Counted from the first letter of the stretch, positions 46,972 through 58,888 are shown. The stretch is 64,000 bases of DNA from Guyanagaster necrorhizus (GCF_019112545.1 NW_025064900.1:820772-884771); one strand, 5' to 3'. The notes: generated by a model not told the origin, from the letters alone. Numbers and translations are program-made.

Positions 46972-48531
46972 ATGGACGACATAGACGAGGCAACATCTGC
47001 TCTCATCGCCGAGCTCACACTCCAAGACATCACCGAAATATCGGGCACTCTCAAGGGAAAGCAGCGAAGCGACATAGCAAAAAGTGTTGGAGGATATCCG
47101 TACGTTTCATCTTATCTTACTTTTTGATCACACGCTCTATTTGCCTTATATATACTTACACCTCCTGTCGTTTCCCGATCACCTATATAGTCCAGCCGTT
47201 CCTATCTGTATGCTTCAGTCGCTTCACCCACGTTGTGCCCGACTGAGATACTCACATATATTCTTCTGTCAATAAAAAGTGATGAAGAGTATGCCTTCGA
47301 CCTTCAGGCAGACTATTGGCGCGTGGAGCTGGATTTCCAGCTAGCGCGAAGCCTGAGCCGTGCCTTGGAGATGGATGAAAACTGGTTGACGGTAGCACAG
47401 GCTGGCGAGGACGATCATAGATATGCGCTCGCACTGTCGAACGGTGCAGAGCTTCAAGCTCAGTCTGCGAATCAAAGGCTATTGGAGGATCCCGCTTTCA
47501 TGAGAACGCTGGCCACACCCTCTCCCGACCCGGCGATCCGTGATGATGCCGTTTTCGAAAGGGATCTAGCTTCGACGATGACAGCGCCTCTCTCAACAAG
47601 ACCGCCTTCCCCATCTACCTCATCCCAATGTGTTATATGCGGAGACCGTCTCCGAGCACAGCGTAGCTTCCGTGCCCCATGCGGAGATCAGTACTGTCAT
47701 GGCTGCCTCCGGGACCTCGTCCAAGCCACTATCAGTGACGAATCACTCTACCCCGTCCGATGCTGCGGCCGACCTCTTGTCGAGAGGGATTTCTTGCCCC
47801 TTCTCCCTTCCGCTTTACGAACACGTTTCCAAATAAAGTCCAGAGAACTCGGAACGCCTGCGATGAGCCGCGTTTACTGCCAGAACCCCATCTGTTCGGC
47901 TTTCCTCGGTTCTTCAGAAGGGAGCGACGGCGATATGGTGTGTACAGCGTGCGGAACGGCTGTCTGCCCAGCATGCAAGCAGATCGCACATAGAAGAGAG
48001 AAATGCGTCGAAAACGCTGCGATTCAAGACTTGCGCGCGCTAGCTCGAGACCAGCAGTGGCAGACCTGTCCAGGATGTCACTCAATTATTGAGTTGAACT
48101 ATGGCTGTTACCATATGACATGCAGGTGCCTCACGCAGTTCTGCTATGTTTGTGCGGTACCATGGAAGAATTGCTTATGCCGGCAGTGGGATGAAGGTCG
48201 ATTGTATATCACTGCTCAGCGGAGGGTGGAAGAGGAAATGGGACCTCGCGCCGTGGCGGCTGCACCAGATATTTTCCAGCGAGAGGTGGAGGCAAGAGCA
48301 GAGCAACTCAGATCCAGCCACGACTGCGTTCGACACAGCTGGAGAAGAAGAAATGGGGGAGCGAGATGCGAAGAATGCTCTTGGTATTTGCGGGATTATC
48401 TTCTTGTAAGTTATGGTCCGAATTCAGCTGACAGTATCGAGCATGCTGACTCTGCATTCACTATGAATCAGGTCTGTCTCCATTGCGGAATAGCAGTATG
48501 TGTTCGCTGCAGTCGAAATCGGTTGTTGTGA
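46972..48531 (+). CDS. RBR-type E3 ubiquitin ligase
   Basis: Three exons (46,972-47,099; 47,280-48,405; 48,472-48,531) give 437 residues. RING1 starts at Cys160 (CVICGDRL, APCGDQYCHGCL, VRCCGRPL). The IBR follows (YCQNPIC, CTACGTAVCPACKQ) and then RING2 (CPGCHSIIELNYGCYHMTC, CYVCAVPWKNC). The Cys in GCYHM corresponds to the catalytic Cys that takes ubiquitin from the E2 before passing it on. A short helical N-terminus and a C-terminal Cys-rich tail complete it. The first intron is long for this locus (180 nt). The last intron is 66 nt, in frame and stop-free, so retention would add 22 residues. The substrate is not predictable. Confidence 0.85.
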
Positions 48532-50034
48532 AAGGGAAGAATGTCACTACCCTCGGTAGAGATTTTTGATAAAAGTTTGAGTTCTTGGTAGAATAGGTCC
48601 TTGTGTCAGGCGAACTGAATGAATTGTAGCAAATGGCTACTTGTGCACTGTGCAGTGAGGCTCCGGGAAGCTGCTGCCAAGGTTTGTCCGGAAATTAGCA
48701 TATTTTAGACCCAAAAAAATGCGAAATTTGGCATATTTGAGAGATGTGAGAAGGGATCTGCCAGCGGTTTTAATCCTGCCAATGCCTCTGAGGATTCCCT
48801 TCGCGACCTTTGTGATGCATGTGATGCCGCGGGATTCGGTCTGGGTAACCAAAACACATTCGATGAAATGTACCGCAAGTCCAAAAAGCTCGATAACACC
48901 CAATTTTCTAGTAATGTCAACCTTCGGACTGCAATATCCTCGACCAGGCGCGGGCTGACCTAGTTGAAGGCCAAGACCAAATTGAGAAAGTTTTACGCTC
49001 TGAGCTGTACAAGCTGAACGTTTACTGTAGGAACATTTTGTGTTAGGATAACGAAAGCTAGGCTGACGTGTTGGATTTTTCAGGCGAAGGAGACTTTTTC
49101 GAAGGACACTCCTCGTGCTGAAAATATGATGGGATCTTTTGTCATTGTTTTCCCCGCTTCCCACCAGGGAGGGTCGCTCGTCCTTCGCCAAGACCGCCAA
49201 GAATGGGCGTTCAGCGGAGAACGGATGCTTGCTAAAAGTACTGCTGAGGCACCCGTTATTTCTTACGTCACATTCTATAGCGATGTCGAGCACGAAGTTC
49301 TCCCAGTCACATCGGGCGTCCGAGTGTCCTTGACTTATAATCTTTACCTCGAGGACAAACTCCCAGTTCTTGGCTTGCTCTCGAGCACCGAAAGACCTGT
49401 CACTTACCGCGTCAGAGACGCCCTTCAAAACCTTTTGGCAGCTTCGGATTTCCTTCCTGAAGGAGGCATGCTGAGGTTCGGTCTCCGTCATCAGTATCCC
49501 ATCGCCATGTCGACAGACACTGAAAGAAAAGTGAATGAAATTTACGGAGACCCTAACGTTGATCGTCAGAGTCCGAGTGCTAGTAAATCCGAAGAAGAGG
49601 CAAAAGAACAATTCAGCCGGTTGGTCGATTACCCGAAAGGTGGCGACGCGAGCATTTTTCGGGCTTGCCGAAGCCTTTCCTTGGAGCCTAGCCTGCGCAT
49701 CATCTACCGTCCGCGAGATCACGGTCTCGTATACATGTTGGATCATGTTGTTCGAGATATTGAAGAGCGGGGGGAGTTGGAGATCGATTACCTTGATTCC
49801 GAGCTGCAGAAGTGCGGAACATTGATATCAGCCACTGAGCACTGGGCGAGGCCTCTCCGCACTCATAAGGGGAGTGCAGCATTGGCAGAGATTGTCTGGG
49901 TCATCCCATTTAAGACGTTTAACCGTATGGATTCGAATTATGTCAGGTATGGGAACAACGCTTCTATGGGCTATCTATACTGCGATATTCGCCTTATTGT
50001 AAAAGTTGGAAAACCCGGAAACTGGGCAACTTGA
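48532..50034 (+). pseudogene. 2OG-Fe(II) oxygenase gene A, broken
   Basis: Forward pieces align along most of gene B (50,285-51,767). The first is ASEDSLRDLCDACDAAGFGL near 48,785, the next RKSKKLDNTQFSS near 48,870, and then ILDQARADLVEG in a different frame from 48,935, so one frameshift lies near 48,930. In the exon starting at 49,084 about 8 nt are missing, compared with gene B, exactly where the HxD iron-binding motif should be, so the catalytic His is gone and the frame shifts. The remaining domain runs from 49,126 to 50,034 (IVFPASHQGGSLVLRQDRQE, DVEHEVLPVTSGVRVSL). No N-terminal exon was found. It is probably a dead tandem duplicate of gene B. Confidence 0.7.
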
Positions 50035-50284
50035 TGCCCTTTTTGGACATCTTCACGACGTTGTGCAGTACTTACTTAGCTAGGTTGGGAAATATTTTCC
50101 AGTCTACCCATTCCTACATTGCTGACTGGGTTGGAAGAAGTAAAATTGAGTAAAATCGTGCTTTCTACCCGTTTTATGACAACTCCTTGTAGCCTAAGCA
50201 GGCGAGCATCAATTGTCTCGGCACCGTCCGCAGCCTTTCAGTGACAGACTCAGTTGCACGCTTGCGCCTCTTCCACAAATTATC

Positions 50285-51767
50285 ATGTTCGTCGCTTTAC
50301 AACGTCCTGAAGTTGAAACCATCAAGAAGACTCTCACAGAAGTCAAGTTCAGTCATGGCTTGCATCAAGTTCCCTCGGACAAGTTAGTGCTCTTCTACAC
50401 CAAGCAACACGAAGAAAGTCATGGAGTGTCTCAGTACGTCCATGTATGCCTCTTTGACACAATGCTTATTTCCCGAAGCTTTCTGAATCTGGCTAGCGCC
50501 ACGGAAGAATCGCTTCAGGATCTCTGCAATGCTTCCGACCCTGCAAGTTTTGGTCTGGAAAGCAAGGACACGTTCGATGAATCATATCGTAAAGCAAAGA
50601 AACTAGATTCCACCCAATTCGCTTGTACTTTCGATCTCCAAGCTGCAGGCATACTTGATCGAGTACAAATGGACCTTGTCGAGGGATGCAACGAGAGTAC
50701 GAAGGTTCTGCGCGCTGAACTGTACAAGTTGAATGCCTATGGTATGAATTTATTTGAATATTTGTTTCTGAACATGAATTTGAATCACTTGGGCCGTAGC
50801 TAAGGGAGACTTTTTCAAAGCTCACAAGGACACCCCTCGTTCCGAGAATATGATAGGTTCTCTGGTCATTGTCTTTCCTACCGCCCACAAAGGTGGCTCC
50901 TTTGTTTTACGTCAAGATGGCCAAGAATGGACCTTTGATGCTGTACAGATGCTTTCCGACAGTACGCCCGAGGTCCCAGTAGTCTCGCATGTTGCTTTCT
51001 ACGGCGACGTAGAACACGAGGTTCACCCCGTAACTTCAGGCGTTCGTGTGACATTGGCGTACAATCTTTATCTCGAAGACAAACCTAACTTGACTGCCAA
51101 TGCGCCTAGTGATCCCACAACCGACATCGTGAAGACTGCACTCCAAACCCTCTTGGCAGACGAAGCATTCCTTCCGCGAGGGGGTCTCCTAGGGTTCGGC
51201 CTGCGTCATCAGTATCCCTTTGCGATTTCAAAAAACCGCGGAATGAAGCCTAAAATCGATGGTAACCCAAATGAAGATTATAGTCACTATATCGACGACG
51301 ACGAGCTTGTAGAAACGGGGCGGAATCGACTTCGCCAATTGGCGGATAGCCTAAAAGGCAACGATGCCAATATCTTACGAGCCTGCCGGGACCTTGGCTT
51401 GGACGCGAATATCCGCATTTTGTATCGACCTATAGGAGAGGGTATTGTCTACATGGTTGATCATGTCATACCTGATAAAGATGAGGGATTGTATGAGGGC
51501 AACGATCTTGAAGACGTCTTGCTCAGAAGAAGCGGTACTCTTGTATCGGCCCCTAAGGATTACGTGACGAATCAGTACAAGTGGTACAAAAACGTGGTGG
51601 AATTGCCAGAGATGGTTTGGTTGACTCCGATTACGATGTTCAACCGTACAAATTCCAGCTTCATTGCGTATGGGAATGAGGCCTCCGTGGGTTATCTGTA
51701 TGGAGACGTCTGTCTCATCGTTAAAGTTGGGAGGCCCGGTAGTCGAACAGAAGATCGTAGTACATAG
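50285..51767 (+). CDS. 2OG-Fe(II) oxygenase (prolyl 4-hydroxylase-like fold), gene B
   Basis: Three exons (50,285-50,433; 50,479-50,741; 50,800-51,767) give 459 residues. The iron-binding HxD is His146-Lys-Asp148 (AHKDTPR). The distal His210 is in DVEHEV and Arg220, which binds 2-oxoglutarate, is in SGVRVTL. A GG.FVLRQDGQEW block lies between them, as in P4Hc-type fungal o oxygenases. Family members hydroxylate proteins or small molecules using Fe(II), oxygen and 2-oxoglutarate; the substrate is unknown. There is no signal peptide, so a cytosolic place is likely. The start is the least sure part, because a longer upstream frame exists (from 50,213). It is the only intact member of a local trio with gene A (tandem) and gene C (inverted). 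Confidence 0.8.
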
Positions 51768-52154
51768 TAAGGTAGTGAGTGTGGTAGCCGAAGGACTTGC
51801 AGCAAGTTTCCATTTGCTGGACCATAGCGATATAAATTTCGCGATGCACAGAACCAGCTCCTCCGTGTCCGTCGGTATCGGTATGCGCTGTATCCTGTCT
51901 GCAATGGAAGGAAAAGACGAAGTAAAAACGTTATATAAATAAACGTTAAATTAGACAAAATGAATGAATGAATGACTTGACTCTCTACGGATGCGCACTT
52001 GGGCGGCTTGTACATTGAAGTAAAAATATTGCTCCGCTGCAAATTGCATTCCAAAAAAAAAAAGTTAGTACAAAGGTATGTTCGGCATATTCGGCACTAT
52101 GGAAATTGACACTCCGAAACACGCTCCGACACGTGACGGAAATCATTCCAGCCG
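51768..52154. other. Intergenic between 2OG gene B and CNOT11
   Basis: It includes an A-rich run near 52,053-52,063. No gene was seen. Confidence 0.4.
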
Positions 52155-53674
52155 ATGGCAAAGACGAGCTCGTCGTCGTCCTCGATGCCTACCGTGCTTA
52201 CTTCAGTACCCTCGATGGGATCGCCATCGTTGGTGCAAGCGCCTGGCGACCCGGTCCGTGCTTCAGTTGGCCATTTGCTCTCTAGGGCGTACACGCTGCC
52301 CTGCTCGACTGCGGCACAAGCTTTTATCCAGCTTGTGCAGCCAACTTCACGATTTCAGCTGGCTCTCGACGTGTTGTTGCCTCTGCTGGACCCAAATACT
52401 TCATCGGAGGTAAGTCTGGTGTCGTCGGTACCGTTCATATAATCTGATGAACGTCCTTTACAGTTTGCCCAGCGGATCTTGGTCTCGTTTATCTTGTATT
52501 CTCTGTATGCTCCTCATCCTATCTCCATCAATCCGTTCAAATCTGTGCTCTTTGCTACTTTTGTTTATGAGCGAGAGAAAGCAGTCGCTGCTGCCAGCAA
52601 GGGCGACATCTCGGTCAATGAACAACTGGTCTGGGTGCTATGGAAAATTCTCAGAGGTGATGGAAACGACGTAAGTTTCGTACATGAAGAACGGTTCTTG
52701 TATTAATCAGGCTGTAGATTGGTCCTTATTCTCCAAGCACGCTGGCAAAATCGCCTCTACCGCCCAAACTTAGAGCGACTAATTTAATTCTCGAGGACGA
52801 TATGTACAATAGCGAATCCGAAATGTGCGTGTGATGTTTCCTCCGTCTCTTTTGTCTCTGATTATTATTTTATAGAGACGATTATACCCCCCTATCACAA
52901 CAGATTACCACGATCGCAACGACAAATACGACAGTGATCACTGCTGAGGAAGATGCTGCCAATGGGAGCATAGCTCACGCGATGAAGCTTCTGCTTGATG
53001 CCCGGGAACGAGTTTTAACTTTGTCTGAGCAACGGGTGGGTTACCCAACTTGCTAAACACGTCTGTTTCTTCATTACTTGTGCTGCAGGCTGTGATCCCA
53101 TTCATTCATGCACTGGCTTCCTCACAAATGATCACTCCTCTGGATCTGGCACCTATAATCACTAATAATCCTAACCTTGCACATCCTCTCTTCGTTGCCC
53201 TCCTTTCAACTGGACCATCGGAGAGTAATCTACCTTCACCTTTCCTTGACATCTTGCCTTCTCTCCCTCCCACGCTCCCGGCGTTTGACTTGATGGGTCG
53301 TCTTCTACGTGATCCCACCATGTCCACCGGCGGTTCCGTTACCATTGCCGACCTTGTCCGCACCGAAGTGCTCGGTAGGTTTGTGCACGAGTGCATCGAT
53401 TGGCTCGACCAGGTGGAGCTTCAGGAGAAGGAAGGACTCGTCAGCGATGACCGCTTCGCCAAGGGTGTCCAAAATGTAGGTTGCCTCCTCTTCTGTGCAT
53501 GAGGATATTAACGCAAAACAGCTTTGCCGATTCTACATGTCCTTGATCAAGGTCACGCTGGTCGACGCTGCACTGGATGCCGATACTGCCGAAATGGCGC
53601 ATTTTAGCTTACGTCACTCACGATTCGAAGAAGCCAACCACTTATATCGGGTTTTGGCTACTGGGCAGTCGTGA
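52155..53674 (+). CDS. CNOT11: CCR4-NOT complex subunit 11
   Basis: Six exons (52,155-52,409; 52,464-52,670; 52,718-52,824; 52,876-53,035; 53,089-53,475; 53,522-53,674) give 422 residues. The N-terminal half is helical (FAQRILVSFILYSLYAPHPI, SVLFATFVYERE). The C-terminal half has the DUF2363/CNOT11 pattern: NPNLAHPLFVALL, FLDILPSLPPTLPAFDLMGR, VLGRFVHECIDWLDQ, RFYMSLIKVTLVDAALDADT and SRFEEANHLYRVLA. CNOT11 is a peripheral subunit of the cytoplasmic CCR4-NOT deadenylase complex, joined through CNOT1 and CNOT10. The exons are in frame and nothing looks damaged. It is a housekeeping gene amid accessory DNA. Confidence 0.85.
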
Positions 53675-53806
53675 TCTATCGTCTCTTCACTCTATGGTCA
53701 TGGACTATGCTTATGTTTATGCCTCCGGACTAGCGTCGCCTTTTACACTGTACTGTACCACGTCCTTCAGCTACCGAAGATTGTATCTCAAGTCTCGCCA
53801 CGCACA

Positions 53807-53830
53807 CATGTACTCATGTACTCATGTACT
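53807..53830. repeat. Short tandem repeat (CATGTACT) x3
   Basis: Three perfect copies of an 8-bp unit, CATGTACT, lie downstream of CNOT11. Confidence 0.9.
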
Positions 53831-54149
53831 CAATAATGGTCAATTATATGTCAATGTTACAAACATACGTCTCATCTCATCATTACACGGCACAACAAGG
53901 AACCCAAGTTGTTGTAGACCTTGAAGTCCTATAGACGGGGAACTAGAAATCAATGATGGCCCCCGTAGTAACCAAAACGGTAGACCGGAACCAAATTCTT
54001 TCCACCGAAGCTTATTGCGACTCAATACTAGGATCCATGTCAGGGCTTTTCGACGGTTTTATTTTCACATCAAGGTACTTAATAGCGCAGGTTGAATACG
54101 ACTGTTCTTGGCATAATCACCCGTATGAGGTACTTCCCCCAACCTATGC

Positions 54150-55260
54150 TTTTCAATCTGTTCGACTTCCGGGCTGTCCGACTTCGACAACGAGACAAAA
54201 CATCGCCGTATAGGTAACCGATAGAAGACTCGTTCCCATATGCGATGTAGCTCGACTTAGTCCGTAATCGGAGTAACCCAAACAACCTCTGGCAGCTTTA
54301 TGGCTTTTTCATAATAGTCGAGCTGATTCTTGATATAATCGTCGGATGCCGACGCAAGAGTCCCACTTCCTTTCAGCAACATCTCCTTCCGTTCTTCGTC
54401 TGTAGGTAGTCAGTCGTTGTTGGCTGTAGAACAGGGAGTGGGATTGCGAGGAAGAGGGAGATGTCCCTCATGCAGTGAGCTGTAGCTACTTATATACTAC
54501 ACTACGTAGGTGGCATAACCATAATTGTAGTGTACAATTCAATGGACAATGGGAGTGATACAAGACCATGTAACCAAGCCAATGAGCAGAGTCTAGTGGC
54601 ACCAAACCCCCTACACATCCCTATAATATCCCTCTTCCTGGCCCGGTATGATATGGTCAGTCATGTAGAAGACATCCCAGCCTCGGAGTCGGTAGAGAAT
54701 ATGAATGTTGGTGTCCAAGCCAAAGTCTCGACAGGCTCGTAGGCATCACTCCCTTTGAGGCTATCAACCCTGACGCAGTTGTGTGCACCCTTGCGTTACA
54801 GCTTTGTTCTTAGGAACATAGTCGTTGAAATCCTGTTCAGGGTCGCCGTAGAATTTAAACGAGTTCATGCCACGATCTTTGTGGACCGCGAAAGGGTAGT
54901 GGGCCCGCAGACCAAACTCCATCAGGCCTCCCTTGGGAAGGTATTTTTCATCTTTCAAAAGTTTTGGAGAGCCTTCCTCAAAAGGTCAGCTGGCGTAGGA
55001 TTGCTAGAGGCTTCAGCGACAAGGGAGGGAACGGTCGCTTTCTTGTCTTCGAGATATAGATTATACGTTAGGGTTGCCCGAAGTTATGGGGAGAATCTCG
55101 TGCTCCACGTCGCTATAGAAAGCGACATACGATATTACCGGGACCTCGGGCGTACTGTCAGAAAACATGGCTCCTACTTCGCCAAAGCAGACCGTGATAG
55201 CTTGGTGGGGCAAAATTTGTTTATGGTCCACAACTGACTGCAAAGATGATGTCGAGATGG
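54150..55260 (-). pseudogene. 2OG-Fe(II) oxygenase gene C, broken and interrupted
   Basis: Reverse-strand pieces match gene B in order: a piece with DSTPEVPVISYVAFYSDVEH near 55,170; YLPKGGLMEFGLRAHYPFAV near 54,930; ACRDFGLDTNIHILYRLRGW near 54,710; YMTDHIIPGQEEGYYRD near 54,650; EMLLKGSGTLASASDDYIKN near 54,370; and SYIAYGNESSIGYLYGDV near 54,230. The HxD region is not seen. Several stops, frame shifts and small deletions (for example the segment before SSYIAYGN) break it, and a 215-bp insertion sits at 54,401-54,615. It lies in inverted orientation to genes A and B. Confidence 0.7.
54401..54615. mobile_element. LTR-like insertion, 215 bp
   Basis: It begins TGTAGG and ends CCTACA (inverted termini, TG...CA ends). 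It splits the broken oxygenase gene between GQEEGYYRD and EERKEMLLKGSG, which are neighbours in gene B. A TATA-like TATATAAGT lies on the reverse strand. No clear target duplication was found, so the exact type (solo LTR or other) is uncertain. Confidence 0.5.
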
Positions 55261-55289
55261 GGGGAATAACCGTAAGTGCCACTTAGAAT

Positions 55290-56206
55290 ACTTGGTCTAC
55301 GCGTACAGTTGGTCAAAAATATCGCAAGGAAGTTGAATACAGCTCTGTGTAGCTGAGAAATAATAATGTATTGCCATGCTGCTGTCAGATCCCTGAGAAC
55401 ATCTCATGGGTTTAATACTGACATGGGGACGAGGAGATAAAAAGATAAGTATTTAGGATAGGTTGACGCTCATTGTCCATAGGTTGCCCGTAGTCAAAAA
55501 TATCGCGGACGTCATGAATGATGTCGTTCCGGGGGAGACGAAATAAATAACAGAGGACAAAAACAAGAGATAAGGGAATCAGGCTACAGAAAGGGGAGGA
55601 TGCTTGACGTCCATGCACTGCGTGATTAACCGGGTACACATCGATGAAGGAAGAAAAAGAGAACGAAGATAACCTGGCAGGATTGCACTGCATGAAGCGG
55701 AAGTGCATGAGCCTCACAGGTTACAGAAAAAGGGGGCCAATGCTTAACGTCGACCGCATAAGTAACTAAGTACGCATCGACGAAGCAGGCAAAAAAATGA
55801 GAAGGAGCACCAGGAAATATAAGAAGAGTATCTGAGCAGTCTTCGGAGACGCAAAGATGACAGTAGGTCCTGCTCGCTGGATGCCAGTGTAGCCAGGATA
55901 TTTTGCAGCATTTCAACAAAGCGAATGTCATGTATGTGTGGCGCGAAGCTTCTCTTTCTTCGCATATCGTCGGGAGAAAATAAGGAAGAGGCTCAACTTG
56001 ACCAACGACGGTAGAATAACGAAGAATGAAGGAGAATAACAGCATGGTCACCCAAAGAGGGCATAGGCAGTTGCTCCCAGAATAGTAGCTCAACAACCCG
56101 ACCCCGCACCATGTACATCAGGAAAAGCGCAGGGGACAAGGGGTTGAGGAGCACCAGTTCGAAGAAGTTTCGGGAAAGGCGCCAGGGAAGGGCAAAGATA
56201 TCTCTA
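55290..56206. other. Intergenic with an imperfect direct repeat at 55,583-55,815
   Basis: Two related stretches of about 95 bp (about 55,583-55,680 and 55,720-55,815) share GG(C/T)TACAGAAA, a TGCTT(G/A)ACGTC core and an ACATCGA-type block followed by an A-rich end. The unit period is about 137 bp. No gene was recognised. Confidence 0.5.
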
Positions 56207-57122
56207 TTAAACGAATTTCTCGTCTGTTTTGGGGGACTCCTCCTTCTTTTCTACAGCGTTGACAGCATCTAATACTTTGCTCTCTACCTTTTCCGTGACG
56301 CTCTTTCCCCAGCCCATAGCCTCCCTGAGCTTCAGGCCCGTTGACTCTTGGATCTTGTCAACAGTCGTCTCCACGCCTGCATCGAACTTTTGCTTTCCGT
56401 TTGCAGCAGATTCCTGCAACATCTCCAAGCCCATCCTAGTGTGCGCGTTGGCGACGGCATGCTTCTGTGCAACAGTTGGGAAGTAGGTGTCTTCGAGCGA
56501 GCCAAGATACTCGGAGATGTTGGCGAACGTTTGTGGGAGGAAATGGTTCATGGAAAGGACGAATAATGTAGGCGGTAGTATTAGACGAGTGACTAACAAA
56601 CGGTTTCGCGCTATTATGGATCCGCTGAGGGTTGCAATTCCCACATAGAGAATTCCTGGTGTTATGGATTCCGTAGGAGGGATGAGAGCTTTCACCCGAC
56701 CTACACAAGTCGCTCAGCTTTCGTTAACACTGAAACGAAGCTATTAATCACTTTCAATAGCATGCTCGACACCAATCCACTTGGAAACTACGCCCTGAAC
56801 TTGCGAATATGCGTCCGAGTATGTCTTGGTGAACTTCTTCCGGACCGTTCCGATTTGTATCTCGAGCGTTGAAGGGGTGTCCAGCAACACGATATCGGGG
56901 GAAGAGATAGGGTATATGGGCAGCTAGATACAGCCTGTAAAATAGAGAATATACAGATAAAATGAAAGAATGCACCTTGTCTCTTTCCTTCTCAACTAGC
57001 ACCACCACTGTCCCCCCCACCAAGGGTGCTGCCTTCAAAAGGGACCTCCTTATCTGAATGTGAGTAAGTAAACGGCGCAAGATGGGTCTGGATAGGCAGC
57101 AACATACTAGTGTGGCAGACAT
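56207..57122 (-). CDS. MICOS complex subunit MIC26/MIC27 (apolipoprotein O-like)
   Basis: Four exons (57,122-57,108; 57,053-56,976; 56,923-56,752; 56,700-56,207) give 252 residues. The first exon codes only MSATL. A hydrophobic segment (LLKAAPLVGGTVVVLVEKE) leads to LPIYPISSPDIVLLDTPSTL, the conserved start of ApoO-like MICOS proteins. Next come VQGVVSKWIGVEHAIE, then two hydrophobic helices (TPGILYVGIATLSGSIIARN, LILPPTLFVLSMNHFLP) and an alpha-helical tail. Mic26/Mic27 sit in the mitochondrial inner membrane and support crista junctions and cardiolipin-linked assembly of MICOS. A longer reading frame exists upstream (to 57,263), but the GTATGT intron after MSATL gives the more usual N-terminus. 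It cannot be assigned to Mic26 or Mic27 by eye. Confidence 0.8.
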
Positions 57123-57489
57123 GAAGGCAAAAAGTATCGTATGTGACGGCGGAATGCGTCTTGTGGTCTGGACGGCCATGGCAAACACAGGCATATAGCG
57201 GCAACTCCGCACCGATTCCCGAACAACTGGTAATTGTTCATTTGCAACAGATTTTTCATCCACTTACAAGGGTACACCGCAAATGAAATCCTTCAGGCTC
57301 ATTAATGTCGCACTGATGTTTCCACCTCAACTCTCATAGCCTTATGTCACCATGGCACTATATGATTCATTCTATTCCTGAGTGCCAGACTGCCAGGCCA
57401 ACTACTCATGGCGAGATGTAGCATAATCTCTATAGTAGCGGATAGTTGAGCCGTTTCTCGCAGGTTTATCCTTGGCCACAGCCTACACA
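57123..57489. other. Intergenic between divergent MIC26/27 and SDR genes
   Basis: This is a short shared upstream region between two genes on opposite strands. No motif was called. Confidence 0.4.
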
Positions 57490-58255
57490 TGACGAGTAAA
57501 CCCGTGGCTGTTATCGCAGGTGAATCTCCTCCGCAATCCTAGCAGTCAATATTACTGACACTTTGGGTTGCTATAGGCCTTGGTTCAGGTACTGGCACTG
57601 GCGCAGCAACAGAGTACGTTTCCTGCACTCCTGCTTCAACTTTGATCGTCTGACCAGTCTCAGTCGTTTCTTCGCTAAAGAAGGCTATGCTATCGCTCTC
57701 ATAGCTCGCCGTGCTGATTCTCTCAAAGCCCTCTCGGATGAGATCAATGCTGCCAGCGGGACCGACGAGAAGAGCAAGAGAGGGTCCTTGATCTTCACAG
57801 GAGCTACGGCGAGCATCAGAGGGAACGTCACCACCAGCGTGTTCTCCGCTGGGAAACACGCTTTGAGGGCGTTGTCGCAGAGTCTGGCGAAAGAGTTCGG
57901 CAAGCAGAATATCCATGTGTCCCACGTAAAGCACTGTCTCCTTTCCTGTAGCCGGTTGTGTTGTTGAGGCTGAATGTATGACATAAGCAATCATCAATGG
58001 GAGCATCTTGACCAACTTATCTCGACAACGTCGTAACAACCCAGAGTGGGAACTAAATGAAGATGTTAGGCTGTCTCCTGAGGGTATAGCAGAGGCATAC
58101 GGTTTCCTTTTTCATCTTTGTAGCAGAGGACCTGTGCTGATCTACATTTTTAGTCCTATTTGCACCTCGTTAAGCAGCCTCGGTCGACTTGGACGTGGGA
58201 GTTGGATTGTCAGTCCCCTTGATCTTCGCTTCCAATTCTTCCCTGATGTATGTTA
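57490..58255 (+). pseudogene. Short-chain dehydrogenase with an internal deletion
   Basis: Spliced pieces give a Rossmann start (VAVIAGLGSGTGAAT, then RFFAKEGYAIALIARRADSL and KALSDEINAASG), then directly KRGSLIFTGATASIRGNVTT and SAGKHALRALSQSLAKEFGK QNIHVSHV in shorter blocks. Later come TNLSRQRRNNPEWELNEDVR with LSPEGIAEAY, and QPRSTWTWELD near 58,170. In relatives of this SDR type about 80-90 residues, with the NxG motif, lie between INAASG and KRGSLIFTGATAS; here they are missing. The end of the frame is also broken. The gene is therefore probably non-functional, though a short protein cannot be excluded. Confidence 0.6.
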
Positions 58256-58888
58256 TTTTAGTACGTCCCGCTCACGAGAAGTGGTAGAGAATTTGATGGG
58301 TTGACAAAGTCCAATGCTATTGTACTATAATTTCAGTTTTCTTCTTCTGGCGTTTTCTCCCTCTCACTGACTCGATGTACTGGAAAAGCACATGCACCCG
58401 TTCCAACGATTCACGCTTGCGAATCTTCATGAATTGATCTCGTGGTGATGGGCCATTGGCAATGAGATGATCATCGTTGTACTGCCACTACAGCCTTGCA
58501 TGATATTCTCCATCTGGTCCACCGTATCCACCGCGATCAAGCAGTAGGACATAGTCTTCCATAAGGTTTCTATGTTCAGCAGCTCGATACAGGTGTTACA
58601 CTTCTTTATTCCAGGTGGATGTACCAGCCAGGAAACCACTGGAACATGGTATGATCAGCATTTTCATAACCGGAGCGAAGAAATTAACCTACCTAAAGAC
58701 GATCTTCATCATAATTAGAGAACTGGTCTGCAACCAACAAAGATGTCATTGGTTTTCCATTCTGCCAGCCATTCTGTGAGCTGTAAAAGGTCATGACAAG
58801 TCTGAAAAAGTAAGAGATTGACTTACAGGGGAAAGGGGATTATTTTATGTGAGGTACTGTATGACATCATCTGAAGGCTCACCATATA
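58256..58888. other. Intergenic before the retrotransposon zone
   Basis: No gene was recognised. The region becomes CpG-poor toward its right end. Confidence 0.4.
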
